Assembly (NCBI RefSeq): GCF_006335125.1
Contig: NZ_VDMO01000031.1
Span: 1 to 35,423, forward strand
From: Deinococcus radiopugnans ATCC 19172
Lineage (GTDB): Bacteria > Deinococcota > Deinococci > Deinococcales > Deinococcaceae
Length of the DNA stretch: 35,423 nucleotides
Direction of reading: 5' to 3'
In this document: one piece after another, positions 1-8,021 of the stretch
Numbering within the stretch: the stretch's first letter is position 1
Layout: every line of letters begins with the position of its first letter
Program-made: the position numbers and the translations under genes
The notes under the pieces: generated by a model
Seen by the model: the letters and a program-made list of their open reading frames with translations, nothing else
What the model was told of the DNA's origin: nothing
Databases searched by the model: none

Positions 1-125
1 TCGGCGGGTTTTGGAGTCGTCACACACCCAAAACACCGCCGTTTATCCTGCCGATTCGCAACCTGTCACACGTTCAGGGATTTCCCGTCCAGCACAGCCT
101 CAACTCGAAGATGTCCGGTACAGAG
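1..125 (+). repeat. Left copy of 125-bp terminal inverted repeat
   Basis: Bases 1-125 are identical to the reverse complement of 35298-35422; the copies diverge from base 126. The repeat opens with a strong hairpin: bases 2-14 pair with 28-41 (13 pairs, one bulged A at 35) around a 13-nt loop. In this copy the repeat leads directly into tnpB, so it is most simply read as the left end or upstream part of an IS200/IS605-type element. The true outer boundary lies outside the window. Confidence 0.9.
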
Positions 126-154
126 GTGTCATTCTATTTTTGAAAGGCCGCTCG

Positions 155-1414
155 GTGGCTAAGCCGAAGAAGATGGTCCAGCGGTCCGTCCGCAAGTTGG
201 CGTTGCCCGGAAGTGCCCTCTTGGACCGGCTGTGCCGGGCGGCTGGACAACTGTATTCTGCGGCGCTGGTCAAGTACTGGCGGATTCTTCGTCAAACAGG
301 CAACGGCAAGAATGGCCGGAAGCCCGTTTTTCTGTCTCAGTACGGCATGGAAAAGCTCTTCCCGAACGACCCCGACCGGGTGCTGCATTCGCACAGTTGC
401 GACGCCGTGGTGGGCCACTTCTACGCGGCGATCAAAAGTGCCAACGAACGCAAGAAAAAGGGCAGCAAGGAAGCCAAGTACCCCCGCAAGCGGAAGCACT
501 TTTTCAAAGTCACCTGGAAGTCCACGGGGATCCGGCTCAAAGCCGGAAGCCTGATCCTGTCCACGGGGAAAGGCGTGGAAGACCTGGTGATCCCCTGGAA
601 CCACGCGCTGCCAACGATGGTGGAGATCGGCTGGAAAAAGACCGGCGGCTACGAACTGCGGGCGGTCTACGAGGTGCAGCCGCAGGCTGCACTGGGCACT
701 GGTGTCGCCGGCGTCGACCTCGGAGAGCTCCGCATCGCCAGCGTCTTTGATGGCGAGAAGGCGACCCTGTATTCGGGCCGCTTGCTCAAGAGCAAATCCC
801 GTTACCGGGCCAAAGTCATCTCGAAGCTCGACGCGAAAATCGCGAGAACCAAGAAAGGGACGGCGCACACCAAACCCAGTCGGCGACGCCAGAAGCTGAT
901 CAAGGGCAAACGCCGCCTGGTGGCCCGGCTTGAGAACCAGGTTTCCGATATTCTCCACAAGCAAACCGCACATCTTGTTTCCACGCTGCATGCTGCAGGC
1001 GTGCAAACGGTCGTCATCGGCGACATCACAGACATCCGCGACGTCATCAAATACGGCCGCAAAGCCAACCAGCGGTTGCACGGCTGGTCGTTTGGACGCT
1101 TTCGCCAGATGATCACCTACAAAGCCGCTCAGTTGGGCATGAGGGCGGTGATCGTCGATGAGGCGTACACCTCGCAAACCTGTCCACCTTGCACCAACAG
1201 GTACAAGCCCTCAGGGCGTCAATACCAGTGCAAAGCGTGTGGGTTTGTCAGCGACCGAGACGTGGTGGGGTCGATGAACATCCGGGCAAAGTATCTGGGG
1301 TCTTTCGGGACCCCCGTAGTTGGGGTCATGGGTCCCCCCGTGCAGGGTGTGCGCTACGCGCATGGTCTGTCACGTCACTTGAATTTGCATTCTTCAAGAA
1401 TCCCCCGCCTTTAG
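155..1414 (+). CDS. tnpB: RNA-guided endonuclease TnpB (IS605 OrfB family)
   Basis: TnpB proteins are RuvC-type, transposon-encoded nucleases guided by an RNA made from the element's right end. The RuvC-I aspartate lies in GVDLGELRIAS (codon 716-718). A zinc ribbon follows as CPPC and CKAC, and the last aspartate lies in SDRD (codon 1259-1261). The usual RuvC-II glutamate is missing: the segment reads VVIGDITDIRD. A glutamate instead sits just before the zinc ribbon in VDEAYTSQTC (codon 1160-1162), as in the 'rearranged' TnpB/Fanzor subset. The frame is open from TTG 11, but those 48 codons lie in the repeated left-end DNA. I therefore prefer GTG 155, which has GAAAGG eight bases upstream and gives 419 aa, a normal TnpB length. 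The last residues overlap the right-end hairpin. Confidence 0.88.
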   Translation: MAKPKKMVQRSVRKLALPGSALLDRLCRAAGQLYSAALVKYWRILRQTGNGKNGRKPVFLSQYGMEKLFPNDPDRVLHSHSCDAVVGHFYAAIKSANERKKKGSKEAKYPRKRKHFFKVTWKSTGIRLKAGSLILSTGKGVEDLVIPWNHALPTMVEIGWKKTGGYELRAVYEVQPQAALGTGVAGVDLGELRIASVFDGEKATLYSGRLLKSKSRYRAKVISKLDAKIARTKKGTAHTKPSRRRQKLIKGKRRLVARLENQVSDILHKQTAHLVSTLHAAGVQTVVIGDITDIRDVIKYGRKANQRLHGWSFGRFRQMITYKAAQLGMRAVIVDEAYTSQTCPPCTNRYKPSGRQYQCKACGFVSDRDVVGSMNIRAKYLGSFGTPVVGVMGPPVQGVRYAHGLSRHLNLHSSRIPRL

Positions 1415-1446
1415 GCGTGGGGAGACTCAAGAAATCCTCGTCCCTG
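1300..1446 (+). ncRNA. Probable omega/re-RNA of TnpB with guide
   Basis: In the characterised ISDra2 system the guide RNA is processed from the 3' part of tnpB plus the right end, and the guide is the roughly 16 nt flanking the element. By analogy the scaffold would end at 1430 after the 1401-1422 hairpin. The guide would then be 1431-1446 (GAAATCCTCGTCCCTG). The 5' limit is arbitrary. The position is inferred from family knowledge, not from a covariance match. Confidence 0.4.
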
Positions 1447-1581
1447 AGGCCTCAGCCGTCCGCGTGTCGACGCACATCCAATCGGCGCTGCGGTCCGGGC
1501 GTGGAATACTGAGCCCCGTCCCACAACCCAGTCCAGTCCGGCGTTCCGTGAGTACTGTTTCCAGCAAGCAGGAGGTCTCCA

Positions 1582-2493
1582 TTGAACTTTCCACCCAACC
1601 CGAGTCTGAACGCCCTGGGCTACGACGCGCGGGACCGGGTGGTGATCTTCCATGCCGACGACCTGGGCATGTGCCAGGCCACCATCAGCGCGTATCAGGA
1701 TCTGCATGAAGCCGGGCTGCTGTCCTCCGCCGCCGTCATGATGCCGTGTGCGTGGGCTCCGGCGGCAGCGCAGGCCATTGGCGCCCTCCCCACGGCGGAC
1801 GTGGGTGTCCACTGGACCCTGACCAGCGAATGGGGGGCCTACCGCTGGGGACCGCTGACCTGTGCCCCTGCGCTGACCGATGGGCAAGGCTATTTCCACG
1901 CCGGAGTGGACGAGGCCAGGCAGGCTGACCCGGCCACCGTCCGCACGGAACTGGCCGCCCAGCTGGACCGCGCCCTGGCCTGGGGCCTGGACCTGACGCA
2001 CGTAGACGCGCATATGGGCACCGCCGCCCATCCCAGGTACCTGCCTGACCTGCTGACACTGGCGCTGACGCACGGCCTTCCACCGCTGTTTCCCCGGCAA
2101 AGCGCGGCGGACTGGCAGGCGGCGGGCCTGACCGGGGAAGATGCCCGGCAGGCCGGACAGGCCGCCTACCAACTGGAGGAACGCGGCGTTCCCCTCGTCG
2201 ATCACCTGCGGATGTTGCCGCTGGACGTGGGGGGCGATCACACGGCCCTGACCCGCCAGATGTTGCGCGAGTTGCCGCCCGGCATCACCCACTTCATCCT
2301 GCATCCGGCGCAGGACACGCCCGAACTGCGGGCCATCTGCGGGGACTGGCCCGCGCGGGTGGCGAATTACCAGGCGTTTCTGAGTCCAGCGTTGCGGCGC
2401 GACGTGCACAACCTGGGCCTTCAGGTAATCGGCTACCGCCCGCTGCGTGACCTGCTGCGGCAGAGACTGGCCACGGGCGAGGTGAAATCGTGA
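1582..2493 (+). CDS. ChbG/HpnK (YdjC-like) carbohydrate deacetylase
   Basis: The product is a metal-dependent deacetylase of the YdjC/ChbG/HpnK family, which removes acetyl groups from N-acetylated oligosaccharides or related lipids. The N-terminal metal motif reads HADDLGMC, with the paired aspartates typical of the family. A second metal-binding segment reads THVDAHMGT, and GVHWTLTSE matches the conserved GxHxxLt strand. The length of 303 aa is normal. Translation starts at TTG 1582 with a perfect AGGAGG (1570-1575) six bases upstream. No signal peptide is visible, so it is probably cytoplasmic. It overlaps the following sugar transporter by four bases, implying translational coupling: import a glycoside, then deacetylate it. 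The substrate is unknown. Confidence 0.85.
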   Translation: MNFPPNPSLNALGYDARDRVVIFHADDLGMCQATISAYQDLHEAGLLSSAAVMMPCAWAPAAAQAIGALPTADVGVHWTLTSEWGAYRWGPLTCAPALTDGQGYFHAGVDEARQADPATVRTELAAQLDRALAWGLDLTHVDAHMGTAAHPRYLPDLLTLALTHGLPPLFPRQSAADWQAAGLTGEDARQAGQAAYQLEERGVPLVDHLRMLPLDVGGDHTALTRQMLRELPPGITHFILHPAQDTPELRAICGDWPARVANYQAFLSPALRRDVHNLGLQVIGYRPLRDLLRQRLATGEVKS

Positions 2494-3857
2494 CGGTTCC
2501 GGCCACGCCCGCCGTCCCTGTGGAACTGGACGCCGGAACCACTTCCGCCACCCGCTGGCGCTACGCCGCCATGAATCTGGGGCTGGTGATTCCGGCGCAG
2601 GTGTCCAGCTTCTTCTTCCTGTACTACGTGGATCACCTGAAGGCCGATCCGGTGAAGTTCGCGGCGCTGATGACTGCTTTTGCGCTGTACAACGCCATCG
2701 ACAATCCGGTGATCGGTTACCTCTCGGACCGCACCCGCACGCGTTGGGGCCGCCGCATTCCGTACCTGCTGTTCGCCACGCTGCCCACCCTGCTGTTTCT
2801 GGCCCTGCTGTTCAACGCCCCTTTCGATGCCGTGCAGAACCCGGCGGGCGTGCTGCTGTACTTCGGCATGTTGTGGGTGCTGTGGGAAACCACCTTCACG
2901 ATGGTGGGCACCGGCTATCTGGCCCTGCTGCCGGAGATGTTCCGCTCGTTCGCCGAGCGCACCGACGTGTCGGTCAGGATGAACGCCGTGCAGGTGGTGG
3001 GCCTGCTGATCGGGCTGGCGCTGCCTCCCCTGCTGGCGGCGGAAATCGGCTGGGGGCCGATGGGCATTCTGTTCGCGGTGATCTGCGCGGCGGCCATCTA
3101 CGGCGGCGTGGGGGCGCTCTCTGAGCGGGCAGCGTCGGTGCGGGCCGCGCCGCTGCCGCTGCTGGACGCCCTGCGTTCCACCTTCACCAACCGCAGCTTT
3201 CTGACCGTGGTGGCCGCGCAGACCATGCGCTTCGTCGCCACCGGCACGCTCGCCACCGGCATGGGCTTCTTCGTCAAGTACAGCCTCGGAGTGGAGGGCG
3301 GCCTGCTGACCACGCTGCTGCTCGCCACTGCCTTCGTGACGGCGGGGGCGCTGCTGTGGCCGTGGCGGCGCTTCGTGGCCCAGAAGTACGGCGCACGCAC
3401 CACGCTGCTGCTGGCGTTTGCCGTCAGCGGTCTGGCCGTGCTGCCGCTGGCCTTTATCGGCAGCGTTCCCGCGGCCTTCCTGACCACCGCGCTGTTCGGC
3501 GTGGGCCTGGCCGGGATGATCCTGATGGGCGATGTGGTGCTGGCCGACGTGATCGACGAGGATGAGCTGCGCACCGGTCAGCGCCGCGAGGGCTCGTATT
3601 ACGGTCTCTCAGGCCTGATCACCACCCTGAGTACCGGCGTCGTCGCCGCCGTGTTCGGCTGGGTGGCGCTGCGCTACGGCTATGATCCGAAGCTGGACGT
3701 GCAGCCCGGCACCGTGGCGCAGGGCTTCCGCCTGTTCATGACGGTGCCGCCGCTGATCGGCTCGGCGCTGGCGGTGGTGTTCTTGTGGTTTTACCCGCTA
3801 CACGGGGCGCGGTTGCGCGAGGTCCGCCAGCAGTTGGCGGCCCGGCGGGGGGACTGA
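2490..3857 (+). CDS. GPH-family (MFS_2) glycoside/sugar cation symporter
   Basis: The 455-aa polytopic membrane protein has about twelve hydrophobic segments. The GPH/melibiose-permease signature follows the second helix: YNAIDNPVIGYLSDRTRTRWGRRIPY, here split as DNPVIGYLSDRTRTRWGRR, where the Asp and the Arg-rich loop are diagnostic. Mid-protein, VLADVIDEDELRTGQRREG matches the conserved cytoplasmic loop of the family. Translation starts at GTG 2490, overlapping the deacetylase stop. The context suggests uptake of an acetylated or amino-sugar glycoside that the upstream enzyme processes. The substrate and coupling ion are not readable from sequence. Confidence 0.88.
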   Translation: MTVPATPAVPVELDAGTTSATRWRYAAMNLGLVIPAQVSSFFFLYYVDHLKADPVKFAALMTAFALYNAIDNPVIGYLSDRTRTRWGRRIPYLLFATLPTLLFLALLFNAPFDAVQNPAGVLLYFGMLWVLWETTFTMVGTGYLALLPEMFRSFAERTDVSVRMNAVQVVGLLIGLALPPLLAAEIGWGPMGILFAVICAAAIYGGVGALSERAASVRAAPLPLLDALRSTFTNRSFLTVVAAQTMRFVATGTLATGMGFFVKYSLGVEGGLLTTLLLATAFVTAGALLWPWRRFVAQKYGARTTLLLAFAVSGLAVLPLAFIGSVPAAFLTTALFGVGLAGMILMGDVVLADVIDEDELRTGQRREGSYYGLSGLITTLSTGVVAAVFGWVALRYGYDPKLDVQPGTVAQGFRLFMTVPPLIGSALAVVFLWFYPLHGARLREVRQQLAARRGD

Positions 3858-3898
3858 AGACGCCCTTCAGAGGGGGGCCAGGCGAGGCCGGCGTCAGG

Positions 3899-4086
3899 TC
3901 AGCCGTCCTGAACCACAGGGTCCAGAGCTGCTGCCAGAAGCGGCAGGCCCTGCGGCGCCAGCGCGGCCAGATACGCTTGTGCGGTGAACGGCGGCGCCCG
4001 CAGCCGAAGCCGGCCCGCCCGGACGGCCCCGGTCAACCGGTGCGGATCAGCCCCCAGCCGCTTCTGCCTTCGGCGCCCTGGCCGGA
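3899..4086 (-). pseudogene. Unidentified 3' gene fragment
   Basis: On the minus strand an open frame ends at the stop complementary to 3899-3901 with a protein-like tail, including PFTAQAYLAALAPQGLPLLA and ending DPVVQDG. It has no plausible start, and its upstream part runs into the antisense of the decayed VapB. The helical Leu/Ala-rich tail suggests a real C-terminus rather than chance, but I cannot name the family. It helps show that 3858-4148 is a rearrangement scar. Confidence 0.25.
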
Positions 4087-4152
4087 ATCGGAGACGACTT
4101 TCTACCGCAAGGACGTGAGCAAAGGGAGACGCAGGAACGCGAGGCGTTTTGA
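3988..4152 (+). pseudogene. VapB-like antitoxin, 3' remnant
   Basis: In the frame ending at TGA 4150-4152 the translation reads ALAGIGDDFLPQGREQRETQ and then EREAF before the stop. This closely resembles VapB C-termini (DDF followed by an R/Q/E-rich tail). The stop overlaps the VapC start (TTG 4149), the standard vapBC arrangement. Upstream the frame is closed by TGA 3985-3987, and no AbrB/SpoVT-type DNA-binding N-terminus (as in 'GNSQAVRLPK') can be seen. The antitoxin therefore appears truncated, and the piece that replaced its 5' half is unidentified. Confidence 0.5.
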
Positions 4153-4601
4153 CCCCGCCGCTGCGTTATGTGCTTGACACCAACATCTGCATCATCAAGG
4201 ACAAACCAGCAGCCGTCTGGAATCGCATTGACAGCCTGCGTCCAGGCGAGGTGGGGCAGAGTGCCGTCACCAAGGCCGAGCGCCTACCCGGGGGCTCCAG
4301 ATGTGCACGGCGGGACCATCACCTCGCCGCCGTTCTGAGCTTCGCCCCGCATCTGGTGATGTTTCTTTTCGATTCGCAGGTCACGGAGGCGTATGGGCGT
4401 GCCCGGGCCGGGCTGCAGCATGCCGGGCCGTCCAGCGGCCCATTGGATGTTCAAATCGCGGCCACGACATCGGCTCACGGCCTGATTCTGGTGACCAACA
4501 ACATCCGGGAGTTCGCAGGGATGCTGGAATTGAAGATCGGGGCCTGGACCCAGTGCGGGATCGAGACACGATCCGGCGCGGTCTCCTCCGTTCATGAATA
4601 A
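4149..4601 (+). CDS. VapC-like PIN-domain ribonuclease toxin
   Basis: The 150-aa PIN-domain protein is of VapC type, expected to be a Mg-dependent RNase normally silenced by VapB. The first catalytic aspartate is in YVLDTNICIIK, the acidic residue of the second motif is in VTKAE, the third is in GPLDVQIAA, and the fourth motif is LVTNNIREF, as is common in VapC. The stretch after VTKAE (RLPGGSRCARR) departs from the usual 'LEYGvakS' consensus, although length is kept. That could be a pair of compensating indels and might impair the fold. It lacks an intact antitoxin next door, so it may be inactive or controlled in trans. The TTG start overlaps the vapB-remnant stop. Confidence 0.75.
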   Translation: MTPPLRYVLDTNICIIKDKPAAVWNRIDSLRPGEVGQSAVTKAERLPGGSRCARRDHHLAAVLSFAPHLVMFLFDSQVTEAYGRARAGLQHAGPSSGPLDVQIAATTSAHGLILVTNNIREFAGMLELKIGAWTQCGIETRSGAVSSVHE

Positions 4602-4685
4602 AGTTCCCCTTCTCCCTCTGGAACGCCACGCGCATGCTGACTCCAGCGGCGCTTGACTCGCGCTGCCGCCTACAGGAGGAATCCC

Positions 4686-5414
4686 ATGTCTACAGCCGCT
4701 GGAGGTCTGGTCATCGACTGGACGCAGATGACCACCTATAACACCATCATGGCCCTGGCCACCGGGGCCGCCCTGCTCTCGCTGGCTGCCCTGGGCCGCA
4801 CCGTGGCCCGCAAAGAACCTTTCCACGCCGAGGGCTGGGCGCTCAACTTGGGGGTGCTGGGCTTCATCCTGACCCTGACCGGCGCGCACATGACCCTGAC
4901 CTGGCCGTTTGCCAAATACTTTCCCTTCGACAACATCATCTTCGGCGAGCCGTCCCTGGCCTTTGGCGTGATTCTGCTGGCCGCCGCGTTCTACGCGTGG
5001 AAACGGGCCGCCGCACTGCGCGATCCCGCTACGGTGGGCCGCGAATTGGCCGCCGCCGCGCAGCCCCTCAGTATTTTTGTGACGGGGCTGGGATTGTCGA
5101 TGATCGCGATTGCCTGTGCAGGTATCGCCTTTCAACTGTTCGCCGCCCCGCCGGAAGAACCCATCTCGGGCCGCTTTGCCCAGTATCCGTGGCTCGAAGC
5201 CATCTTTATTTCCGGACTGTACGCCACTGTGGGTCTGACGGCGCTGCTCTACCCCTTCTTCGTGCGTCAGGCGTCGGCGGGTGAGAGTGGAGGTGCCGTT
5301 CAGAAGGTCACGGGCGTGTTGCTGGTGCTGGACGGCCTGGCTTTTTTGCTGTTCGGGGCGCTCAACTACTACACGCACATCGGTTTGATCATCAACACCA
5401 TGCCCAAGCCCTGA
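4686..5414 (+). CDS. DUF981-family multipass membrane protein
   Basis: This is a 242-aa integral membrane protein of unknown function. Hydrophobic helices are visible from TTYNTIMALATGAALLSLAA onward, with about seven membrane segments. The GAHMTLTWPF and FGEPSLAFGV segments resemble the DUF981 family, as I remember it. ATG 4686 is chosen over in-frame starts further upstream because AGGAGGA (4674-4680) sits five bases before it. It stands alone between two PIN-gene scars, so context gives no functional clue. Confidence 0.7.
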   Translation: MSTAAGGLVIDWTQMTTYNTIMALATGAALLSLAALGRTVARKEPFHAEGWALNLGVLGFILTLTGAHMTLTWPFAKYFPFDNIIFGEPSLAFGVILLAAAFYAWKRAAALRDPATVGRELAAAAQPLSIFVTGLGLSMIAIACAGIAFQLFAAPPEEPISGRFAQYPWLEAIFISGLYATVGLTALLYPFFVRQASAGESGGAVQKVTGVLLVLDGLAFLLFGALNYYTHIGLIINTMPKP

Positions 5415-6552
5415 AGCACCTTTGGTGGTGAGCGGCAGCGTACCGCCCCGTCGGCGAGAAGCTGCGGTTTGCTGCCTTGCAGCGCGGTGAAAGACCAGGG
5501 CCCTTCGCCGCACCCTGAGCGGGCCGGTGCTGGCCACGCCCACGCACATGGCTGCCCTTGTGGCCAGGATTTCTCGTTCCCCCACCCAGAATATTTTTAA
5601 CTCTGCGGCCTGTCGCCCTCTCTACGCCCCGCCCGCCTGAGCCATGACTCTACGGCGCGCCGAATCCAGCATGAAGCCAGCCAGCCCACCCGGGCCGTGG
5701 CCCGACTGCGCCCCCTGACCCGCACGGCGGGTCTGAGCCTGGGTGACCATGACTGTCTGGCCCTGGCCGAGCGGCTGGGCGTCCCAGCGCTCACCACGGG
5801 CTGGGTCCGGAGCACCCTGAGCTTGGGCATCGCTACCGAAGTGTTGCGGTGATTCAGCCTTCCACCACTCCCTGGACATTGAGAAGCGCCGTAGCCCTGC
5901 CACCGTGCGCTCTCAGGTGACCGACCTGCAGATGCGGCCCCACTGGCAGGATGACGCGTTTATGGATAAGGAGCGGTCTGCCTGGGAGGGGAACAGTGCA
6001 CTGGAAGCGCACGGTTGACTGGTTGCCATCCGGCCCAGGCCGCACCGCGTCCATCGCCCAAGCGCGTCCTGAACCAGGTCCCGGGCCTTCCTGTACGACG
6101 GACGTGCAGCGTTGACCGGATGGGATCGTGAATTCCGGCAGTTGTGGCTGATCAGTGACAGACAGCTCGATTGAGCGAAGCGCAGCGCGATTGCCCGTCA
6201 GGGTCAGACCCTGGAAGCTCAGCATCAGCCGTTCCCGCAGCTGGCCCAGCCGCGAGCGAGCGTGACGGGCGCGGGGCGCTACCGGCGGGTGTTGCCGATA
6301 CGTATGTGGGCTCACGCGCACTGGGGTACAGTTGGCCCTGGGTCCAGGACCGATGCGCGGGGAAGGTCAGGGCCCGGCCTCAGGAGCAGAGAACTCCCGC
6401 GTGTCCTTGCGTCAGATGGGCCTGAGTCTTCCATTTCAGACCGTCCCGTGCTTGGAGCCAGACCATTCGCCCAAGACGACCGCACCCGCTCCGGTCCCGT
6501 CTCCACCAGGGTTTCAGTTGCGTAATCCGGCCTTTCGCTGCCAGGAGGTGTC
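5415..6552. other. Gene-poor scar region with coding remnants
   Basis: This stretch of about 1.1 kb contains no intact gene that I can support. It holds the PIN-gene 3' end at 5643-5852. It also has scattered protein-like pieces in other frames with internal stops, for example a plus-strand segment around 6090-6165 reading LTGWDREFRQLWLISDRQLD. Minus-strand open frames between 5854 and 6321 are not convincing. A good Shine-Dalgarno (AGGAGG, 6543-6548) at the right edge belongs to the next gene. Confidence 0.5.
5643..5852 (+). pseudogene. PIN-domain toxin, 3' fragment
   Basis: The frame ending at TGA 5850-5852 encodes ARLRPLTRTAGLSLGDHDCL, then LALAERLGVPALTT and SLGIATEVLR. This matches the C-terminal half of VapC-type PIN toxins, whose usual wording is 'LRPLTRxxGLSLGDRACLALAxxLGLPVLTADRxW'. 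The third catalytic aspartate (LGD) is kept. The fourth motif reads TTGW instead of TADRxW, so a catalytic acid is lost. The N-terminal 'LDTN' half is absent. It is a second, independent PIN relic about 1 kb from the VapC gene. Confidence 0.6.
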
Positions 6553-7542
6553 ATGACTGCATCCGGAACCGTTTTTGTCACCGGGGCCACCGGCTTTATC
6601 GGTTCCCGGCTCATTCCCCGCCTGCTGCAGCGGGGGCACACGGTCAGGGCGCTGGTGCGCCGCCCGGAGCACGCCGGCCACCTCAGGGCGCTGGGGGTCC
6701 AGCTGCACCCTGGTGACGTCACCCGCCCTGACGGACTGGCAGAGGGCATGCACGGCGCTGACTGGCTGCTGCACCTCGCCAACCACTACTCGCTGCACGA
6801 ACGGGATGAGGGCATCTACACCCGCGTCAACGTCGAGGGCAACCGCCACGTGATGCAGGCTGCCCTCGATGCCGGCGTCGCCAAGGTGGTCCACGTCAGC
6901 TCGGGGGTGAGTTACGGGGTCTCCCCCGATCAGCCGCTGCGCGAGGACAGCCGGGTGGGACCCCACCCGAACGCCTACTGGCGCACCAAACACGCTGGAG
7001 ATGAGGTGATTCAGGCGTTTGGGGTCCAGGGACTGCCTGTGGTGACGGTGTACCCTGGCGCCGTGGTCGGTGCAGGTGATCCCAATGCCACGGGGCAGTG
7101 GATCCGTCGGCTGGTGCGGCAACGTCAGGTGCTGTGGGCGTTTGAGGGGAGCGGCTTTACCTTCGTGCATGTCGACGACGTGGCCGAGTCGATCGTGCGC
7201 GCCGCCGAGCGGGAGAACAACGCGGGCGAGCGGTACCTGATTGGCCGGGAATACCTGACCAATCGGGCGTTTGTGGAGCTGGTGGCTGAACTGTCGGGCC
7301 GGCCCCGGCCGCCCGTCTTGTTGCCGGATCGCCTCGCCCACACCAGCGCGGCCTTTCTGGGACACCTGGAGCAGTGGACGGGCCTGCCCCCCCTGCTGGG
7401 CTTCACTGGGAACAGTGCGCGGCACCTGGCGGCGGGGTTTCGGTTCGGCAGCCACAAGGCGGAGAACGAGCTGGGCCTGAGGTACATGCCGGTCCGTCAG
7501 GCCATCGCCGAGGACATCGCCACGTTTTTCCCTGGGAGGTGA
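6553..7542 (+). CDS. Extended SDR: NAD(P)-dependent epimerase/dehydratase
   Basis: The 329-aa product is an extended short-chain dehydrogenase/reductase. A Rossmann fold opens with the nucleotide-binding motif TGATGFIGS (residues 10-18). The catalytic Tyr-x3-Lys appears as YWRTK, preceded by VHVSSGVSYG with the active-site serine region. HVDDVAE and the C-terminal substrate domain fit NAD-dependent epimerase, dihydroflavonol-reductase or 3-beta-HSD-like enzymes. AGGAGG lies six bases upstream of ATG 6553. It is not in an obvious operon, so the substrate cannot be inferred. Confidence 0.85.
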   Translation: MTASGTVFVTGATGFIGSRLIPRLLQRGHTVRALVRRPEHAGHLRALGVQLHPGDVTRPDGLAEGMHGADWLLHLANHYSLHERDEGIYTRVNVEGNRHVMQAALDAGVAKVVHVSSGVSYGVSPDQPLREDSRVGPHPNAYWRTKHAGDEVIQAFGVQGLPVVTVYPGAVVGAGDPNATGQWIRRLVRQRQVLWAFEGSGFTFVHVDDVAESIVRAAERENNAGERYLIGREYLTNRAFVELVAELSGRPRPPVLLPDRLAHTSAAFLGHLEQWTGLPPLLGFTGNSARHLAAGFRFGSHKAENELGLRYMPVRQAIAEDIATFFPGR

Positions 7543-8021
7543 TTGCGCTGGAAGGAACCTGCCCATGTCTGGAGGTCCATGGCGGCTTCCGCCGCAGAAG
7601 ACAGAGCAGCACACACGGGCCGTCTGAATCCGTCACGCCCAAATCATCCTTTCGGCACCCGTTCTGGAGGGCATTGGTCTGGAAGAATGAGCCTAAAAAC
7701 GGAGGCACAGGACGGTTGAGCCAGAAGGCGGTGGAGGTTCTGAGGGCGCTTCCGGTCAGGACGGTAGATGCGCAGAGTGGCCCTGACGGGCTCAAGCAGC
7801 CTGAGCCACCGACATTTGACGCCGCCCGGTCAACTTCGTCCCAGATCGATCACGTGCTCAGCTACACTGGAAGCCAATAACGTCCAGATTGGAACTGCGC
7901 GTGGCCGTGAGATTTCCGGAACAGGCCTTCCCGCCATGTCGCTGTTGGCCGTCCCACTCCTGCCCGCTCCGCCCCAGATGATCTGCCATTCCCCGCCCCC
8001 ATTCCTGCCCCGAGGACCATC
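7543..8021. other. Intergenic, no gene recognised
   Basis: About 480 bases with no convincing coding sequence on either strand. A small inverted repeat (TTGAC at 7816-7820 and GTCAA at 7829-7833) lies about 190 bases upstream of the next gene and might be regulatory. I see no clear terminator. Confidence 0.4.

Larger units (their letters stand above)
1..1430 (+). mobile_element. IS200/IS605-family element, tnpB-only, left tip cut off
   Basis: The element holds tnpB, with no Y1 transposase tnpA visible inside the window. The right end overlaps the tnpB stop codon: at 1401-1422 a hairpin pairs CGCC with GGCG around TTTA, extended by C/G pairs with one mismatch. It is followed by the sequence ACTCAA ending at 1430, which matches the usual hairpin-then-TCAA right end of this family. 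The left boundary is not in the window, so the target pentanucleotide and hence the TAM cannot be read. Mobilisation would need a TnpA supplied in trans. The exact right tip at 1430 is inferred by family analogy. Confidence 0.75.

Noticed and set aside
11..154. Upstream extension of tnpB to TTG 11
   Set aside because: These codons lie in the repeated end DNA, which also occurs at the right end without tnpB, and the extension has no family resemblance. GTG 155 gives normal length and a better ribosome-binding site.
134..1177. Long minus-strand open frame antisense to tnpB
   Set aside because: It is the GC-driven mirror of tnpB; the plus frame has RuvC and zinc-ribbon motifs, while this one has none.
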